Below, one piece after another: positions 1 through 10,401 of a DNA stretch of 36,177 nucleotides; position 1 is the first letter of the stretch; each line of letters starts with the position of its first letter. The DNA lies in NCBI GenBank assembly GCA_013360485.1, contig JABWBN010000016.1:1-36177 (forward strand), read 5' to 3'. The stretch comes from Burkholderiaceae bacterium. Its GTDB lineage: Bacteria; Pseudomonadota; Gammaproteobacteria; Burkholderiales; Burkholderiaceae_C. Both the position numbers and the translations under genes were made by a program. Below the pieces are notes generated by a model. It saw only the letters and a list, made by a program, of their open reading frames with translations. It was not told the DNA's origin and made no database searches.

Positions 1-81
1 GTTGGTGTCAGCGTTGAATTGCTCGTTGAGACCCAGGATGGGGTCGCGGGGGGCCATTTCGACGGCGGAGAACAGAGACAT
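1..81 (-). CDS. Aromatic/aspartate aminotransferase, N-terminal fragment
   Basis: The window begins inside this gene, and only the first 27 codons are visible on the minus strand. They read MSLFSAVEMAPRD..., then PILGLNEQFNADTN, the characteristic start of class I PLP-dependent aspartate/aromatic aminotransferases (TyrB/AspC family). These move amino groups between aromatic amino acids or aspartate and 2-oxoglutarate in the cytoplasm. The start codon is the ATG whose complement lies at 79-81, with an AAGGA ribosome site a few bases upstream. It is divergent from uvrB, so both promoters lie within 82-185. The lysine and arginine active-site residues are outside the window, so substrate preference cannot be judged. 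Confidence 0.8.
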   Translation of the reverse strand, partial: MSLFSAVEMAPRDPILGLNEQFNADTN

Positions 82-185
82 GGATCGTCCTTGGAGGGTA
101 GGGTAGTGGCAGGCAACCCCAAGCTGCGGTAGGCTTTCGGGTTAACCCCAGATTTTAGCGGCCTGCGCAGGCCGTGTCGCACACC

Positions 186-2294
<2,109 letters not shown>

Positions 2295-2348
2295 GGTGCC
2301 GGCGCCATCGACGACATGGATCGTCGCCCTGTGCAACAGTCACCACCC

Positions 2349-2891
2349 ATGATTCGAGCCTGGAACTCCTTGTCGCGCCGCACCGAGCCGGCGCAGGCCC
2401 GGGTGCTGATGGTGTGCCTGGGCAACATCTGTCGCTCGCCGACGGCCGAAGCCGTGTTGCGGGCCCGGCTGCACGCGGCGGGGTGGGGTGCACGCATCGC
2501 GGTCGACTCGGCCGGCACCCATGCCGATCGTGGCCATCCTCCGGATCCACGGGCGCAGGCCGCTGCAGCCCGACGTGGCTATGACCTGTCGGCACTGCGC
2601 TCGCGCCCCATGGCACGCGATGACTTCGAACGCTTCGAGCTTGTCCTTGCGATGGATCAGGACAACCTCGAGTGGCTGCAGCGCCGCTGTCCGCCGCCCT
2701 TGCGGCATAGACTGCGGCTGTTGCTGGCGGTGGGCTTGCCCGGCCAGGACATGCATGAGATTCCGGACCCCTATTACGGAGGTCCCGACGGATTCGAGTG
2801 CACGCTCGACCTGATCGAGCAGGCCTGCCGTGGGCTGATCGTGGAGCTGGACGCGGGGCGTTTGTCCATCCCCTGTTCGGAACAAGGCTGA
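2349..2891 (+). CDS. Low-molecular-weight protein-tyrosine phosphatase
   Basis: This is a cytoplasmic cysteine phosphatase of the LMW-PTP/arsenate reductase fold, expected to dephosphorylate phosphotyrosine proteins such as kinases of exopolysaccharide export. The signature loop CLGNICRS (C23 to R29, CX5R) lies near the N-terminus. The catalytic acid pair sits in EIPDPYYGG (Asp about 140). At 180 residues it is longer than the usual 150-160 because of about 18 extra N-terminal residues before RVLMVCLGN. The ATG at 2349 was chosen, but the frame is also open upstream to 2316. It lies 54 bases after uvrB and immediately before the iscR promoter. No kinase or polysaccharide genes are nearby, so its partner is unknown. 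Confidence 0.9.
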   Translation: MIRAWNSLSRRTEPAQARVLMVCLGNICRSPTAEAVLRARLHAAGWGARIAVDSAGTHADRGHPPDPRAQAAAARRGYDLSALRSRPMARDDFERFELVLAMDQDNLEWLQRRCPPPLRHRLRLLLAVGLPGQDMHEIPDPYYGGPDGFECTLDLIEQACRGLIVELDAGRLSIPCSEQG

Positions 2892-2894
2892 GCC

Positions 2895-2919
2895 AATGTC
2901 GACAAAATTAGTCGGGATC
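2895..2919 (+). promoter_or_regulatory. Candidate type 1 IscR-binding site, distal
   Basis: Compared with the E. coli type 1 IscR consensus as I remember it (ATASYYGACTRWWWYAGTCRRSTAT), 19 of 25 positions fit. The core GAC...AGTCGG half-sites are intact. It covers the -35 hexamer of the isc promoter. In E. coli, [2Fe-2S]-IscR binds such sites and represses its own operon when clusters are plentiful. Confidence 0.75.
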
Positions 2920-2928
2920 TGATATACT
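2899..2928 (+). promoter_or_regulatory. Predicted sigma-70 promoter of the isc operon
   Basis: A TCGACA -35-like hexamer (2899-2904) and a TATACT -10 hexamer (2923-2928) are separated by 18 bases. Transcription would start near 2935, about 47 bases before the iscR ATG. Both hexamers lie inside the two IscR-type operators annotated separately, so bound IscR would block RNA polymerase. Confidence 0.7.
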
Positions 2929-2948
2929 TGACAACAGCACTCGGGTAA
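2924..2948 (+). promoter_or_regulatory. Candidate type 1 IscR-binding site, proximal
   Basis: A second match, 20 of 25 positions to the same remembered consensus, begins ATACTTGAC and ends TCGGGTAA. It starts 29 bases after the distal site, about three helical turns, so both dimers would bind the same DNA face. It overlaps the -10 hexamer and the predicted transcription start, a repressing position. Confidence 0.7.
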
Positions 2949-2981
2949 ACCGGTTGTTCGGGATATTCAGGAGAACTCCCC

Positions 2982-3515
2982 ATGCGTCTGACCACCAAAG
3001 GCCGTTTCGCCGTGACCGCCATGATCGATCTGGCCCTGCGATCGAACAATGGGCCCGTGGCGCTGGCAGCGATCAGCCAGCGCCAGCAGATCTCGTTGTC
3101 GTACCTGGAGCAGCTGTTCGGCAAGCTGCGCCGCCACGATCTCGTGGAGAGCACCCGGGGGCCCGGCGGTGGCTACTCGCTGGGCCGGCGGGCCGATGAG
3201 ATCACCGTGGCCGACATCATCGTGGCAGTCGACGAGCCGCTCGATGCCACGGGCTGCGGTGGCAAGGAGAACTGCATGGGCGAGGACGCCGGTCGGTGCA
3301 TGACCCACGACCTGTGGTCCAGCCTGAACCAGAAGATGATCGAGTACCTCGACTCGATCTCGCTGCGCAAGCTCGTCGACGATCAACTCGCCAAGGGCGT
3401 GTCGATCGAAGAGGCGCCGATCAAGCGTGCGATCTCCAGCGTGCCGGTGGTCAAGCCCATCAAGGTGACCGCGCCGAACTCGGTCTTCGCCCTGGGTGGC
3501 GCACTCACCAAGTGA
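2982..3515 (+). CDS. iscR: Fe-S cluster-sensing transcriptional regulator IscR
   Basis: IscR is an Rrf2-family winged-helix repressor that carries a [2Fe-2S] cluster and adjusts cluster-assembly gene expression. The N-terminal MRLTTKGRFAVTAM and the recognition region SLSYLEQLFGKLRR are typical. The ligands appear as C92, C98, C106 and H109. E. coli uses C92, C98, C104 and H107, so the loop between the second and third cysteine is two residues longer here. The protein has 177 residues against 162 in E. coli, with an extra C-terminal segment rich in Val, Pro and Lys. It is the first gene of the isc operon, behind two predicted IscR operators, so autorepression is likely. Confidence 0.97.
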   Translation: MRLTTKGRFAVTAMIDLALRSNNGPVALAAISQRQQISLSYLEQLFGKLRRHDLVESTRGPGGGYSLGRRADEITVADIIVAVDEPLDATGCGGKENCMGEDAGRCMTHDLWSSLNQKMIEYLDSISLRKLVDDQLAKGVSIEEAPIKRAISSVPVVKPIKVTAPNSVFALGGALTK

Positions 3516-3578
3516 GCGCGGCGCCACTCGCCCCCTAACGCCGTCTGTGTCGATCCCAGCATCCTGCCAGGCCCAACC

Positions 3579-4793
3579 ATGACCCCGCATTTGCCCATCT
3601 ACCTCGACTATGGCGCAACGACGCCAGTGGACCCCCGCGTCGTCGACGCCATGATTCCGTGGTTGCGCGAGCACTTCGGCAACCCGGCCTCGCGCAGCCA
3701 CGCCTGGGGCTGGGAGGCCGAGGAGGCCGTCGAGAAGGCGCGGGTGCAGGTGGCCGAGCTCGTCGGCGCCGACCCGCGGGAGATCATCTGGACCAGCGGC
3801 GCCACCGAGTCGAACAACCTCGCCATCAAGGGCGCCGCGCAGTTCTACAAGACGCGGGGCAAGCACCTGGTCACCGTCAAGACCGAGCACAAGGCCGTGC
3901 TCGACACAACTCGCGAGCTCGAACGCCAGGGCTTCGAGGTCACCTATCTCGAGGTCAAGGAGAACGGCCTGCTCGACCTGGATCGGTTCAAGGCCGCGCT
4001 GCGCCCGGACACCATCCTCGCGTCGGTGATGCTGGTCAACAACGAGATCGGTGTCATCCAGGACATTCCGGCCATCGGTGCGATGTGCCGCGAGCGCGGC
4101 ATCGTCTTCCACGTCGACGCCGCGCAGGCGACCGGCAAGGTGGCCATCGACCTCGCCCGGCTGCCGGTGGACCTGATGAGCCTGGCCTCGCACAAGACCT
4201 ATGGGCCCAAAGGCATTGGCGCGCTGTACGTGCGCCGCAAGCCGCGGGTGCGGATCGAGGCCCAGATGCACGGTGGCGGTCATGAGCGCGGCATGCGCTC
4301 GGGCACCTTGCCCACCCACCAGATCGTCGGCATGGGCGAAGCATTCCGGATCGCCCGCGAGGAGATGGGCACCGAGCTCGAACGCATCCGCATGCTGCAC
4401 GACAAGATGCTGCGTGGCCTGTCCGATATCGAGCAGGTGTTCGTCAACGGCGATCTGGTCGCGCGTGTGCCGCACAACCTCAACATGTCCTTCAACTTCG
4501 TGGAGGGCGAGTCGCTCATCATGGGCGTCAAGGGCATCGCGGTGTCGTCCGGCTCAGCCTGTACGTCGGCCAGCCTGGAGCCGAGCTACGTGCTGCGTGC
4601 GCTGGGTCGCAGCGACGAGCTGGCTCACTCGAGCCTGCGCATGACGATCGGCCGCTTCACCACCGAGTCGGACATCGACTACGCCGTCAACGTGCTCAAG
4701 GATCGCGTGGCTCGCTTGCGCGAGCTCTCGCCGCTTTGGGAGATGTACCGCGACGGCGTGGATCTCAGCACCATCCAGTGGGCGGCGCACTGA
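3579..4793 (+). CDS. iscS: Cysteine desulfurase IscS
   Basis: IscS is a PLP enzyme that removes sulfur from L-cysteine as a persulfide and passes it to IscU for cluster building and to tRNA thiolation enzymes. The 404-residue length equals that of E. coli IscS. The PLP lysine is K206 in [12 protein letters not shown], the catalytic cysteine is C328 in the loop [14 protein letters not shown], and H104 sits in KTEHKAV, all at E. coli positions. The N-terminus is slightly longer ([16 protein letters not shown]). It lies 63 bases after iscR and 28 before iscU, in the same direction, so it is the second gene of the operon. Confidence 0.98.
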   Translation: MTPHLPIYLDYGATTPVDPRVVDAMIPWLREHFGNPASRSHAWGWEAEEAVEKARVQVAELVGADPREIIWTSGATESNNLAIKGAAQFYKTRGKHLVTVKTEHKAVLDTTRELERQGFEVTYLEVKENGLLDLDRFKAALRPDTILASVMLVNNEIGVIQDIPAIGAMCRERGIVFHVDAAQATGKVAIDLARLPVDLMSLASHKTYGPKGIGALYVRRKPRVRIEAQMHGGGHERGMRSGTLPTHQIVGMGEAFRIAREEMGTELERIRMLHDKMLRGLSDIEQVFVNGDLVARVPHNLNMSFNFVEGESLIMGVKGIAVSSGSACTSASLEPSYVLRALGRSDELAHSSLRMTIGRFTTESDIDYAVNVLKDRVARLRELSPLWEMYRDGVDLSTIQWAAH

Positions 4794-4821
4794 GCCGGCC
4801 CCCATCGCCTGGAGTCACAAC

Positions 4822-5244
4822 ATGTCGTACAGCAACAAAGTCATCGAGCACTACGAGAACCCGCGCAACGTCGGCGCCTTTGAGAAGGGCGACGACACCG
4901 TGGGAACCGGCATGGTGGGCGCGCCCGCCTGCGGCGACGTGATGAAGCTGCAGATCAAGGTCAATCCGTCCACCGGACTGATCGAGGATGCGCGATTCAA
5001 GACCTACGGCTGCGGCTCGGCCATAGCATCGAGCTCCCTGGTGACCGAGTGGGTCAAGGGCAAGACGCTGAGCCAGGCGCTCGAGATCAAGAACACCGAC
5101 ATTGCCGAGGAACTGGCACTGCCACCGGTCAAGATTCATTGCTCGATCCTGGCCGAGGACGCGATCAAGGCGGCCGTCAGCGACTACCAAGCCAAGCACG
5201 GCGAGCCGGCCGCCGCCGAACAGACGCCGGCACAGGCGGGCTGA
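4822..5244 (+). CDS. iscU: Fe-S cluster scaffold protein IscU
   Basis: IscU is the scaffold on which [2Fe-2S] clusters are built from IscS-derived sulfur before transfer by HscA/HscB. The ligands C37 (with D39), C64 and C107 are in the motifs [20 protein letters not shown] and KIHCSIL. The HscA-recognition motif LPPVK precedes the last cysteine. One residue is inserted relative to E. coli in the KVNPSTGL turn. The protein has 140 residues instead of 128, because of a short Ala/Pro/Glu-rich tail. The stop is 5 bases before the iscA start, indicating tight coupling. Confidence 0.98.
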   Translation: MSYSNKVIEHYENPRNVGAFEKGDDTVGTGMVGAPACGDVMKLQIKVNPSTGLIEDARFKTYGCGSAIASSSLVTEWVKGKTLSQALEIKNTDIAEELALPPVKIHCSILAEDAIKAAVSDYQAKHGEPAAAEQTPAQAG

Positions 5245-5249
5245 TCACG

Positions 5250-5573
5250 ATGGCTGTCACTCTCACGGAAGCCGCAGCACGGCATGTCACGCGCTACCTG
5301 AGCCGTCGCGGCAAGGGCGTGGGCGTTCGGCTCGGTGTGAAGACCACCGGCTGCTCGGGCATGGCCTACAAGCTCGAGTACGCCGACGAGGTCGGTCCCG
5401 AGGATCACGTCTTCGAGGAGCACGGCGTGAAGGTCCTGGTCGACCCGAAGAGCCTGCCCTACATCGACGGCACCGAGCTCGACTTCGTGCGCGAAGGTCT
5501 GAACGAAGGCTTCAAGTTCCACAATCCGCGCGAGAAGGACCGTTGCGGCTGCGGCGAGTCGTTCCGGATCTGA
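5250..5573 (+). CDS. iscA: A-type Fe-S carrier protein IscA
   Basis: IscA is an A-type carrier that takes iron or assembled clusters to apo-targets, notably [4Fe-4S] proteins. The 107-residue product has the three conserved cysteines at the E. coli positions: C35 in TTGCSGMAY and C99/C101 in the C-terminal CGCGESF. The ATG at 5250 gives the standard N-terminus [13 protein letters not shown]. An upstream in-frame extension to 5049 overlaps iscU in another frame and is not believable. The hscB start lies 3 bases after the stop. Confidence 0.97.
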   Translation: MAVTLTEAAARHVTRYLSRRGKGVGVRLGVKTTGCSGMAYKLEYADEVGPEDHVFEEHGVKVLVDPKSLPYIDGTELDFVREGLNEGFKFHNPREKDRCGCGESFRI

Positions 5574-5575
5574 AC

Positions 5576-6094
5576 TTGAAGATCGACGACGACGACTTCA
5601 CCCTGTTCGGCCTGCCGCGGCGCTACGCGCTCGATCCGGCTGAACTGGATGCGCATTGGCGTGCGCTGCAGGCGCAGGTCCACCCCGACCGGCATGCCAG
5701 CGGGGGTGTGGCCGCGCAGCGGGTGGCCATGCAATGGGCCGTCCGGGTCAACGAGGCCTATCGTCGCCTGAAGGACCCCCTGCGCCGCGGCGCCTATCTG
5801 TGCGAGCTGGGCGGTGCGTCGATCGATGCGCACAGCAACACGGCCATGCCTGCGGCACTGCTGCATCAACACATGCTGTGGCGCGAAGCCCTCGAGGATG
5901 CCCGGGGCGTCGCCGAAGTCGAGCAACTGGACGAGCTGGTCGCCCGCCATCAGTGCGAACAGTTGGGTCGACTTGCCGAGCTGATCGACCGCGACGCTGA
6001 TTTGCCCGCGGCGGCAGCCCAGGTGCGCGCGCTGATGTTCCTGGCCCGCCTGCGCGACGACATCCACCATCGGCTCGAGGCGCTCGACGCCTGA
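5576..6094 (+). CDS. hscB: J-domain co-chaperone HscB
   Basis: HscB (Hsc20) is the J-protein that brings IscU to the HscA chaperone and stimulates its ATPase. The J-domain HPD motif is at residues 36-38 (QVHPDRH), preceded by DDFTLFGLPRRY, the conserved start of Hsc20. The C-terminal half is helical, as needed to bind IscU. No ATG exists in a suitable position. The TTG at 5576 gives a 172-residue protein, the usual length, and starts 3 bases after the iscA stop. A CTG at 5570 is the only close alternative. Without a clear ribosome site, translation probably depends on ribosomes finishing iscA. Confidence 0.93.
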   Translation: MKIDDDDFTLFGLPRRYALDPAELDAHWRALQAQVHPDRHASGGVAAQRVAMQWAVRVNEAYRRLKDPLRRGAYLCELGGASIDAHSNTAMPAALLHQHMLWREALEDARGVAEVEQLDELVARHQCEQLGRLAELIDRDADLPAAAAQVRALMFLARLRDDIHHRLEALDA

Positions 6095-6142
6095 CCGCCG
6101 GCCACGCAACCTGACCGCACGCACCGAACTGCGCCGTCTCAA

Positions 6143-7999
6143 ATGGCCCTGCTGCAGATCTCAGAACCCGGCCAGTCGCCGGACCCACACGCCAGGCGCA
6201 TCGCGGTGGGCATCGACCTGGGCACGACACACTCACTGGTGGCAGCGGTCCGTCATGGCCTGCCCGAGTGCCTGCCTGACGGTCAGGGCAGGGTGATCCT
6301 GCCTTCCATCGTGCGCTACATGGGCGAGGGTCGCCGGCAGATCGGCCACGACGCACAGGCCGAACAGGCACGCGATCCTGAAAACACGATCGTCTCGGTC
6401 AAGCGTTTCATGGGCCGCGGTCTGGCCGACATCGCGGGACATGAGCGCCTGCCGTACCGCTTTGTCGACCAGCCGGGCATGGTGGCGCTGGACACCTGTG
6501 ACGGGCGCAAGTCACCGGTGGAGGTGTCTGCCGAAATCCTGGCCACGTTGCGCTATCGCGCCGAAGATACCTTCGGCTGCGAGCTGTTCGGCGCTGTGAT
6601 CACGGTGCCGGCCTACTTCGACGACGCCCAGCGCCAGGCCACGAAAGACGCGGCCCAGCTGGCTGGCCTGAACGTGCTTCGACTGATCAACGAACCCACG
6701 GCTGCTGCGGTGGCTTACGGGCTCGAGAACGGCAGCGAAGGGCTGTACGCTGTCTACGACCTGGGTGGTGGCACTTTCGACATCTCCCTGCTGCGTCTGT
6801 CTCGCGGCGTGTTCGAAGTGGTCGCCACCGGCGGTGATGCCGCCTTGGGCGGTGACGACTTCGACCGCGCGCTGGCCGACTGGGCGCTGCACCGTTGCGG
6901 CCTGGTCGCGGTCACGCCGCAGGACAAGCGCACCGTGCTGGTGGCGGCACGGGCGACCAAGGAGCAGCTCAGCGACACCGATCGGGCCACGTTGCGCTGC
7001 GATGTCGACGGGCGGGCGATGGAGGTGGAAGTCGAGCGTGCCACCCTCGAGTCGATCACCCGTCCGTTGGTCGATCGCACGCTGGCGGCGGTGCGCAAGG
7101 TGCTGCGTGACGCCCGGCTGCGGCGCGACGAGGTCCAGGGCGTGGTGATGGTCGGGGGCTCGACCCGCATGCCCGCCGTACGCACGGCGGTGGGCGAATT
7201 GTTCGGGCGCGAGCCCTTGATCAACCTCGACCCCGATCAGGTGGTGGCGCTCGGCGCGGCCGTGCAGGCGCATGCCCTGGCCGGCAACACTCGCGACGGA
7301 GAGTTGCTGCTGCTGGACGTGATTCCGCTGTCGCTGGGACTCGAGACCATGGGCGGACTGGTCGAGCGGGTGATCGAGCGCAACACCACGATCCCGGTGG
7401 CCAAGGGCCAGGACTTCACCACCTTCAAGGATGGCCAGAGCGCGATGGCCATCCACGTGGTGCAGGGCGAGCGCGAGTTGGTGAGCGATTGCCGCTCGCT
7501 TGCCCGTTTCGAGTTGCGGGGCATACCGCCCATGGTGGCCGGTGCCGCGCGCATCCGCGTGACGTTCCAGGTCGATGCCGATGGCCTGCTCAGCGTGGCC
7601 GCGCGTGAACTCACGTCCGGCGTGGAGGCGTCGGTGGTGGTCAAGCCCAGCTACGGCCTGGCCGACGACGACATCGCCCGCATGCTGCGCGAGGGCAACG
7701 CCAGCGCCGAGGCCGACATGGCCGCGCGCGCACTGCGCGAGGCCCGCGTGGAGGCCGAGCGCATGCTGCTGGCCACGCGCTCGGCGCTCGATGCCGACGG
7801 CGAGCTGCTCGACATCGACGAGCGCGATTCGATCGATGCGCTGATGAACACGCTGGCCTCCCGCGCGCGTGGTGAACTGCCCGAACTCATCCACCAGGCT
7901 CTGGAGGCGCTGGCCAAGGGCACCGAGGCCTTTGCCGCCGCCCGCATGAATCGCGGTATCCAGGCCGCGCTCACCGGCCGCAAGGTCGACGACATCTGA
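6143..7999 (+). CDS. hscA: Fe-S assembly Hsp70 chaperone HscA
   Basis: HscA is a specialised DnaK-type ATPase that binds the LPPVK motif of IscU and drives cluster release. The 618-residue protein has the nucleotide-binding domain with [12 protein letters not shown] (about 23-34), the second phosphate loop DLGGGTFD (206-213) and a [12 protein letters not shown] adenosine-site motif. A substrate-binding domain with a helical lid follows. An N-terminal leader of about 20 residues precedes the fold, as in other HscA proteins. The gap from hscB is 48 bases and from fdx 23 bases. Length and isc context separate it from general DnaK. Confidence 0.97.
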   Translation: MALLQISEPGQSPDPHARRIAVGIDLGTTHSLVAAVRHGLPECLPDGQGRVILPSIVRYMGEGRRQIGHDAQAEQARDPENTIVSVKRFMGRGLADIAGHERLPYRFVDQPGMVALDTCDGRKSPVEVSAEILATLRYRAEDTFGCELFGAVITVPAYFDDAQRQATKDAAQLAGLNVLRLINEPTAAAVAYGLENGSEGLYAVYDLGGGTFDISLLRLSRGVFEVVATGGDAALGGDDFDRALADWALHRCGLVAVTPQDKRTVLVAARATKEQLSDTDRATLRCDVDGRAMEVEVERATLESITRPLVDRTLAAVRKVLRDARLRRDEVQGVVMVGGSTRMPAVRTAVGELFGREPLINLDPDQVVALGAAVQAHALAGNTRDGELLLLDVIPLSLGLETMGGLVERVIERNTTIPVAKGQDFTTFKDGQSAMAIHVVQGERELVSDCRSLARFELRGIPPMVAGAARIRVTFQVDADGLLSVAARELTSGVEASVVVKPSYGLADDDIARMLREGNASAEADMAARALREARVEAERMLLATRSALDADGELLDIDERDSIDALMNTLASRARGELPELIHQALEALAKGTEAFAAARMNRGIQAALTGRKVDDI

Positions 8000-8022
8000 C
8001 AGCTCTACGTCCCATACGCGCC

Positions 8023-8361
8023 ATGCCGGTCATCAAGATACTGCCCAACGCCGAGTACTGCCCGCAAGGCGATGCGATTGAAGCACCCAGCGGCACCTCG
8101 ATCTGCGAGGCTCTGCTCGACAACGGTATTGCGATCGAGCATGCCTGCGAGATGAGCTGCGCCTGCACCACCTGCCATGTGGTGGTTCGCGAGGGCTTTG
8201 ACACCCTCAATGAGCCTGACGAAAGCGAAGAGGACATGCTCGATCGGGCATGGGGCCTCGAACCCCACTCGCGCTTGAGCTGCCAGGCCATCCTCGGCGA
8301 TGCCGATGTGACCATCGAGATTCCGCGCTACTCGATCAACCACGCCAAGGAAAACCACTGA
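8023..8361 (+). CDS. fdx: ISC-type [2Fe-2S] ferredoxin
   Basis: This adrenodoxin-like ferredoxin supplies electrons to IscU/IscS during cluster assembly. The four ligands C42, C48, C51 and C87 lie in ACEMSCACTTCHV and LSCQAI, with the conserved extra C46 typical of ISC ferredoxins. Length is 112 residues, as usual. It is the last gene of the isc operon in this window. No iscX-like small acidic gene follows; instead a minus-strand gene ends 34 bases downstream. I see no convincing hairpin terminator in that 34-base gap. Confidence 0.97.
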   Translation: MPVIKILPNAEYCPQGDAIEAPSGTSICEALLDNGIAIEHACEMSCACTTCHVVVREGFDTLNEPDESEEDMLDRAWGLEPHSRLSCQAILGDADVTIEIPRYSINHAKENH

Positions 8362-8395
8362 GGACGGGCCGCGATACAAGCGTACTGGCCTTGAG

Positions 8396-9073
8396 TCAGG
8401 CGTGCGTGATCCAGTCCTGCCAATCGGGCCCGTCGAGGTGGGGCAGGGTGTTGTAGGTCACCAGGGTGTGGCGCTTCGGGTTGAACATGAGTTCGGTCAC
8501 CGCACTGTTGCGGATGCGCATGTTCAGGTCGATCGTGACCTGCGGTGGTGTCGAGAGCAGCAGGCCCACGGCGGTGGAGATCGGTCCGCCACTGGACACC
8601 ATCAGCACATCGCCCTGATAGCGCTCGCGAACCAGGTCCAGCGCGGCGGCCACGCCGTCAACGAAGGCGCGGTAGGTGGGCATGCCCTTGGGTTGCGCCT
8701 GCGCGTCCATCCAGAGCCGCAGCCCCTCGCGCAACAGGCGGAAGTGGTGGCGGTATTCGTCGTCGTTGGCTGGTCGGGCCAGGGGCTGCGGGTGGACGGT
8801 GGAAATCACCGCCAGACTGTCGTACTCGTCGAGCCCCGGCAGGGCCAGAGCGGCCTGGGTGCTGCCCAGTCCCTGCGCGATCGTATCCCAGGACTGGCGG
8901 TGTCGGCGCAGCGTTCCCGTGAGCACCGCCTCGAAGGCCCAATGGCGCTGGCGAAGATAGTCGCCCAGCCGACGGCACTGGCGGTGACCGAGTTCGCTGA
9001 GGCGGTCGTAGTCGTCGGCCCCGAACGAGGCCTGGCCATGTCGCACGAGCAGCAGTCGTCCCATCGCCTGCAT
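8396..9073 (-). CDS. Histidine phosphatase family protein (phosphoglycerate mutase-like)
   Basis: This is a member of the histidine phosphatase superfamily. The N-terminal [12 protein letters not shown] carries the RHG signature whose histidine is transiently phosphorylated. A second conserved histidine region appears as VSSGGPIS, where classical mutases have a histidine, so I cannot be sure the distal catalytic histidine is in the usual place. The product has 225 residues. ATGs at 9073 and 9064 are both possible starts. It converges with fdx and is divergent from tsaD. The substrate is unknown; SixA-like, CobC-like and sugar-phosphate phosphatases share the fold, so no gene symbol is given. 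Confidence 0.88.
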   Translation of the reverse strand: MQAMGRLLLVRHGQASFGADDYDRLSELGHRQCRRLGDYLRQRHWAFEAVLTGTLRRHRQSWDTIAQGLGSTQAALALPGLDEYDSLAVISTVHPQPLARPANDDEYRHHFRLLREGLRLWMDAQAQPKGMPTYRAFVDGVAAALDLVRERYQGDVLMVSSGGPISTAVGLLLSTPPQVTIDLNMRIRNSAVTELMFNPKRHTLVTYNTLPHLDGPDWQDWITHA

Positions 9074-9182
9074 TGTGTGCGGTGGGTCCGTTGCACGCCT
9101 GTCGCGCCGGCGTCACCGTGCTGACGCAACCGCGTGCTCGGCGGGCGATAGCCGGGTGGCAGGCCACTACACTGACCGCATC

Positions 9183-10217
9183 ATGAAGGTGCTGGGTATC
9201 GAGTCGTCGTGTGACGAAACCGGGGTGGCGCTGGTGGAGACCGCCGATGCCGGCGTACCGATCCTGCGCGCCCACGCCCTGCACAGCCAGGTGCAACTGC
9301 ACGAGGCCTACGGCGGCGTCGTGCCCGAGTTGGCTTCGCGCGACCACATCCGGCGCGTATTGCCGTTGACTGCTCAGGTGCTGGAGCAAGCGGGTTGCAC
9401 ACTGCGCGACGTCGATGTGGTGGCCTACACCCGCGGCCCCGGGCTGGCGGGCGCGCTGCTCGTCGGCGCCGGCGTGGCCTGCGCGCTGGCTGCGGCGCTG
9501 GGGCTGCCCACACTCGGCGTGCATCACCTCGAAGGCCACCTGCTGTCGCCGTTCCTTTCGGCCGATCCGCCCGAGTTCCCGTTCGTCGCGCTGCTGGTGT
9601 CCGGCGGTCACACCCAGCTGATGCGGGTGCAGTGCGTCGGTGACTATGAGTTGCTCGGTGAGACCATCGATGATGCGGCAGGTGAGGCCTTCGACAAGAG
9701 CGCCAAGCTGCTCGGCCTGGGCTATCCGGGCGGGCCGGCCCTCGCGGCGCTGGCGGCTCAGGGAGACCCGGCGGCCTACGCGCTGCCCAGACCCTTGCTG
9801 CACAGCGGCGATCTCGACTTCTCCTTCGCGGGCCTGAAGACGGCGGTGCTCACGCAGGTGCGCCGCCTGGGTGATGCTCCCACGGACACGCAGCGGGCCA
9901 ACCTGGCGGCCAGCACGCAGGCGGCCATCGTCGAAGTGCTGGTGAAGAAGTCGCTGGCGGCGCTGAAGACCACAGGCCTGGCACGGCTGGTGGTCTCGGG
10001 TGGAGTGGGTGCGAACCGCGAGTTGCGCCGGCAACTCGACGCGGCATGCGCACGCCGGCGTGTTCGGGTGCACTACCCGGAGTTGGCGCTGTGCACCGAC
10101 AACGGCGCCATGATCGCGCTGGCCGCAGCCATGCGGTTGCAGGCTGGGCGCAGCCGGGCGACGCCCGACTACGGCTTCGCGGTTCGGCCGCGCTGGCCGC
10201 TGCAAGACATCGGCTGA
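9183..10217 (+). CDS. tsaD: tRNA N6-threonylcarbamoyladenosine transferase TsaD
   Basis: TsaD (YgjD/Kae1) transfers the threonylcarbamoyl group to A37 of ANN-decoding tRNAs, acting with TsaB and TsaE. The 344-residue product starts [17 protein letters not shown], the signature N-terminus. The metal-binding motif HLEGH covers residues 115-119. The phosphate/adenosine elements [10 protein letters not shown] and [11 protein letters not shown] are present, and ASHSK-fold features run throughout. ATG 9183 is chosen; an upstream in-frame start at 9075 would overlap the divergent phosphatase. A TACACT -10-like hexamer lies at 9168-9173, which would give a nearly leaderless message; this is weak evidence. 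TsaB and TsaE are not in this window. Confidence 0.97.
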   Translation: MKVLGIESSCDETGVALVETADAGVPILRAHALHSQVQLHEAYGGVVPELASRDHIRRVLPLTAQVLEQAGCTLRDVDVVAYTRGPGLAGALLVGAGVACALAAALGLPTLGVHHLEGHLLSPFLSADPPEFPFVALLVSGGHTQLMRVQCVGDYELLGETIDDAAGEAFDKSAKLLGLGYPGGPALAALAAQGDPAAYALPRPLLHSGDLDFSFAGLKTAVLTQVRRLGDAPTDTQRANLAASTQAAIVEVLVKKSLAALKTTGLARLVVSGGVGANRELRRQLDAACARRRVRVHYPELALCTDNGAMIALAAAMRLQAGRSRATPDYGFAVRPRWPLQDIG

Positions 10218-10401
10218 TGTCAAGCTGGATGCGGGCCCGCAGCGCGGGCACCACCCGGTGCGGCCGGACGCGTGCAGGCATCCTAGAATGCGCGACTCTG
10301 CAACCGGCGTGGCAAAGCCATCTGCCGCTGCAATAACGCACCACCGATGCCGCTGAACCGGCAGCGGCTCTGTTCATGTTTTCAAGGTCCCGATTCCTGA
10401 G

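Noticed and set aside
82-185. LexA (SOS) box upstream of uvrB
   Set aside because: No CTGT-N8-ACAG-like sequence is visible; only the palindrome at 160-173, which does not resemble it.
10235-10249. Terminator after tsaD
   Set aside because: A 6-bp GC hairpin with a 3-base loop, but no T tract follows and GC-rich DNA makes such stems common.
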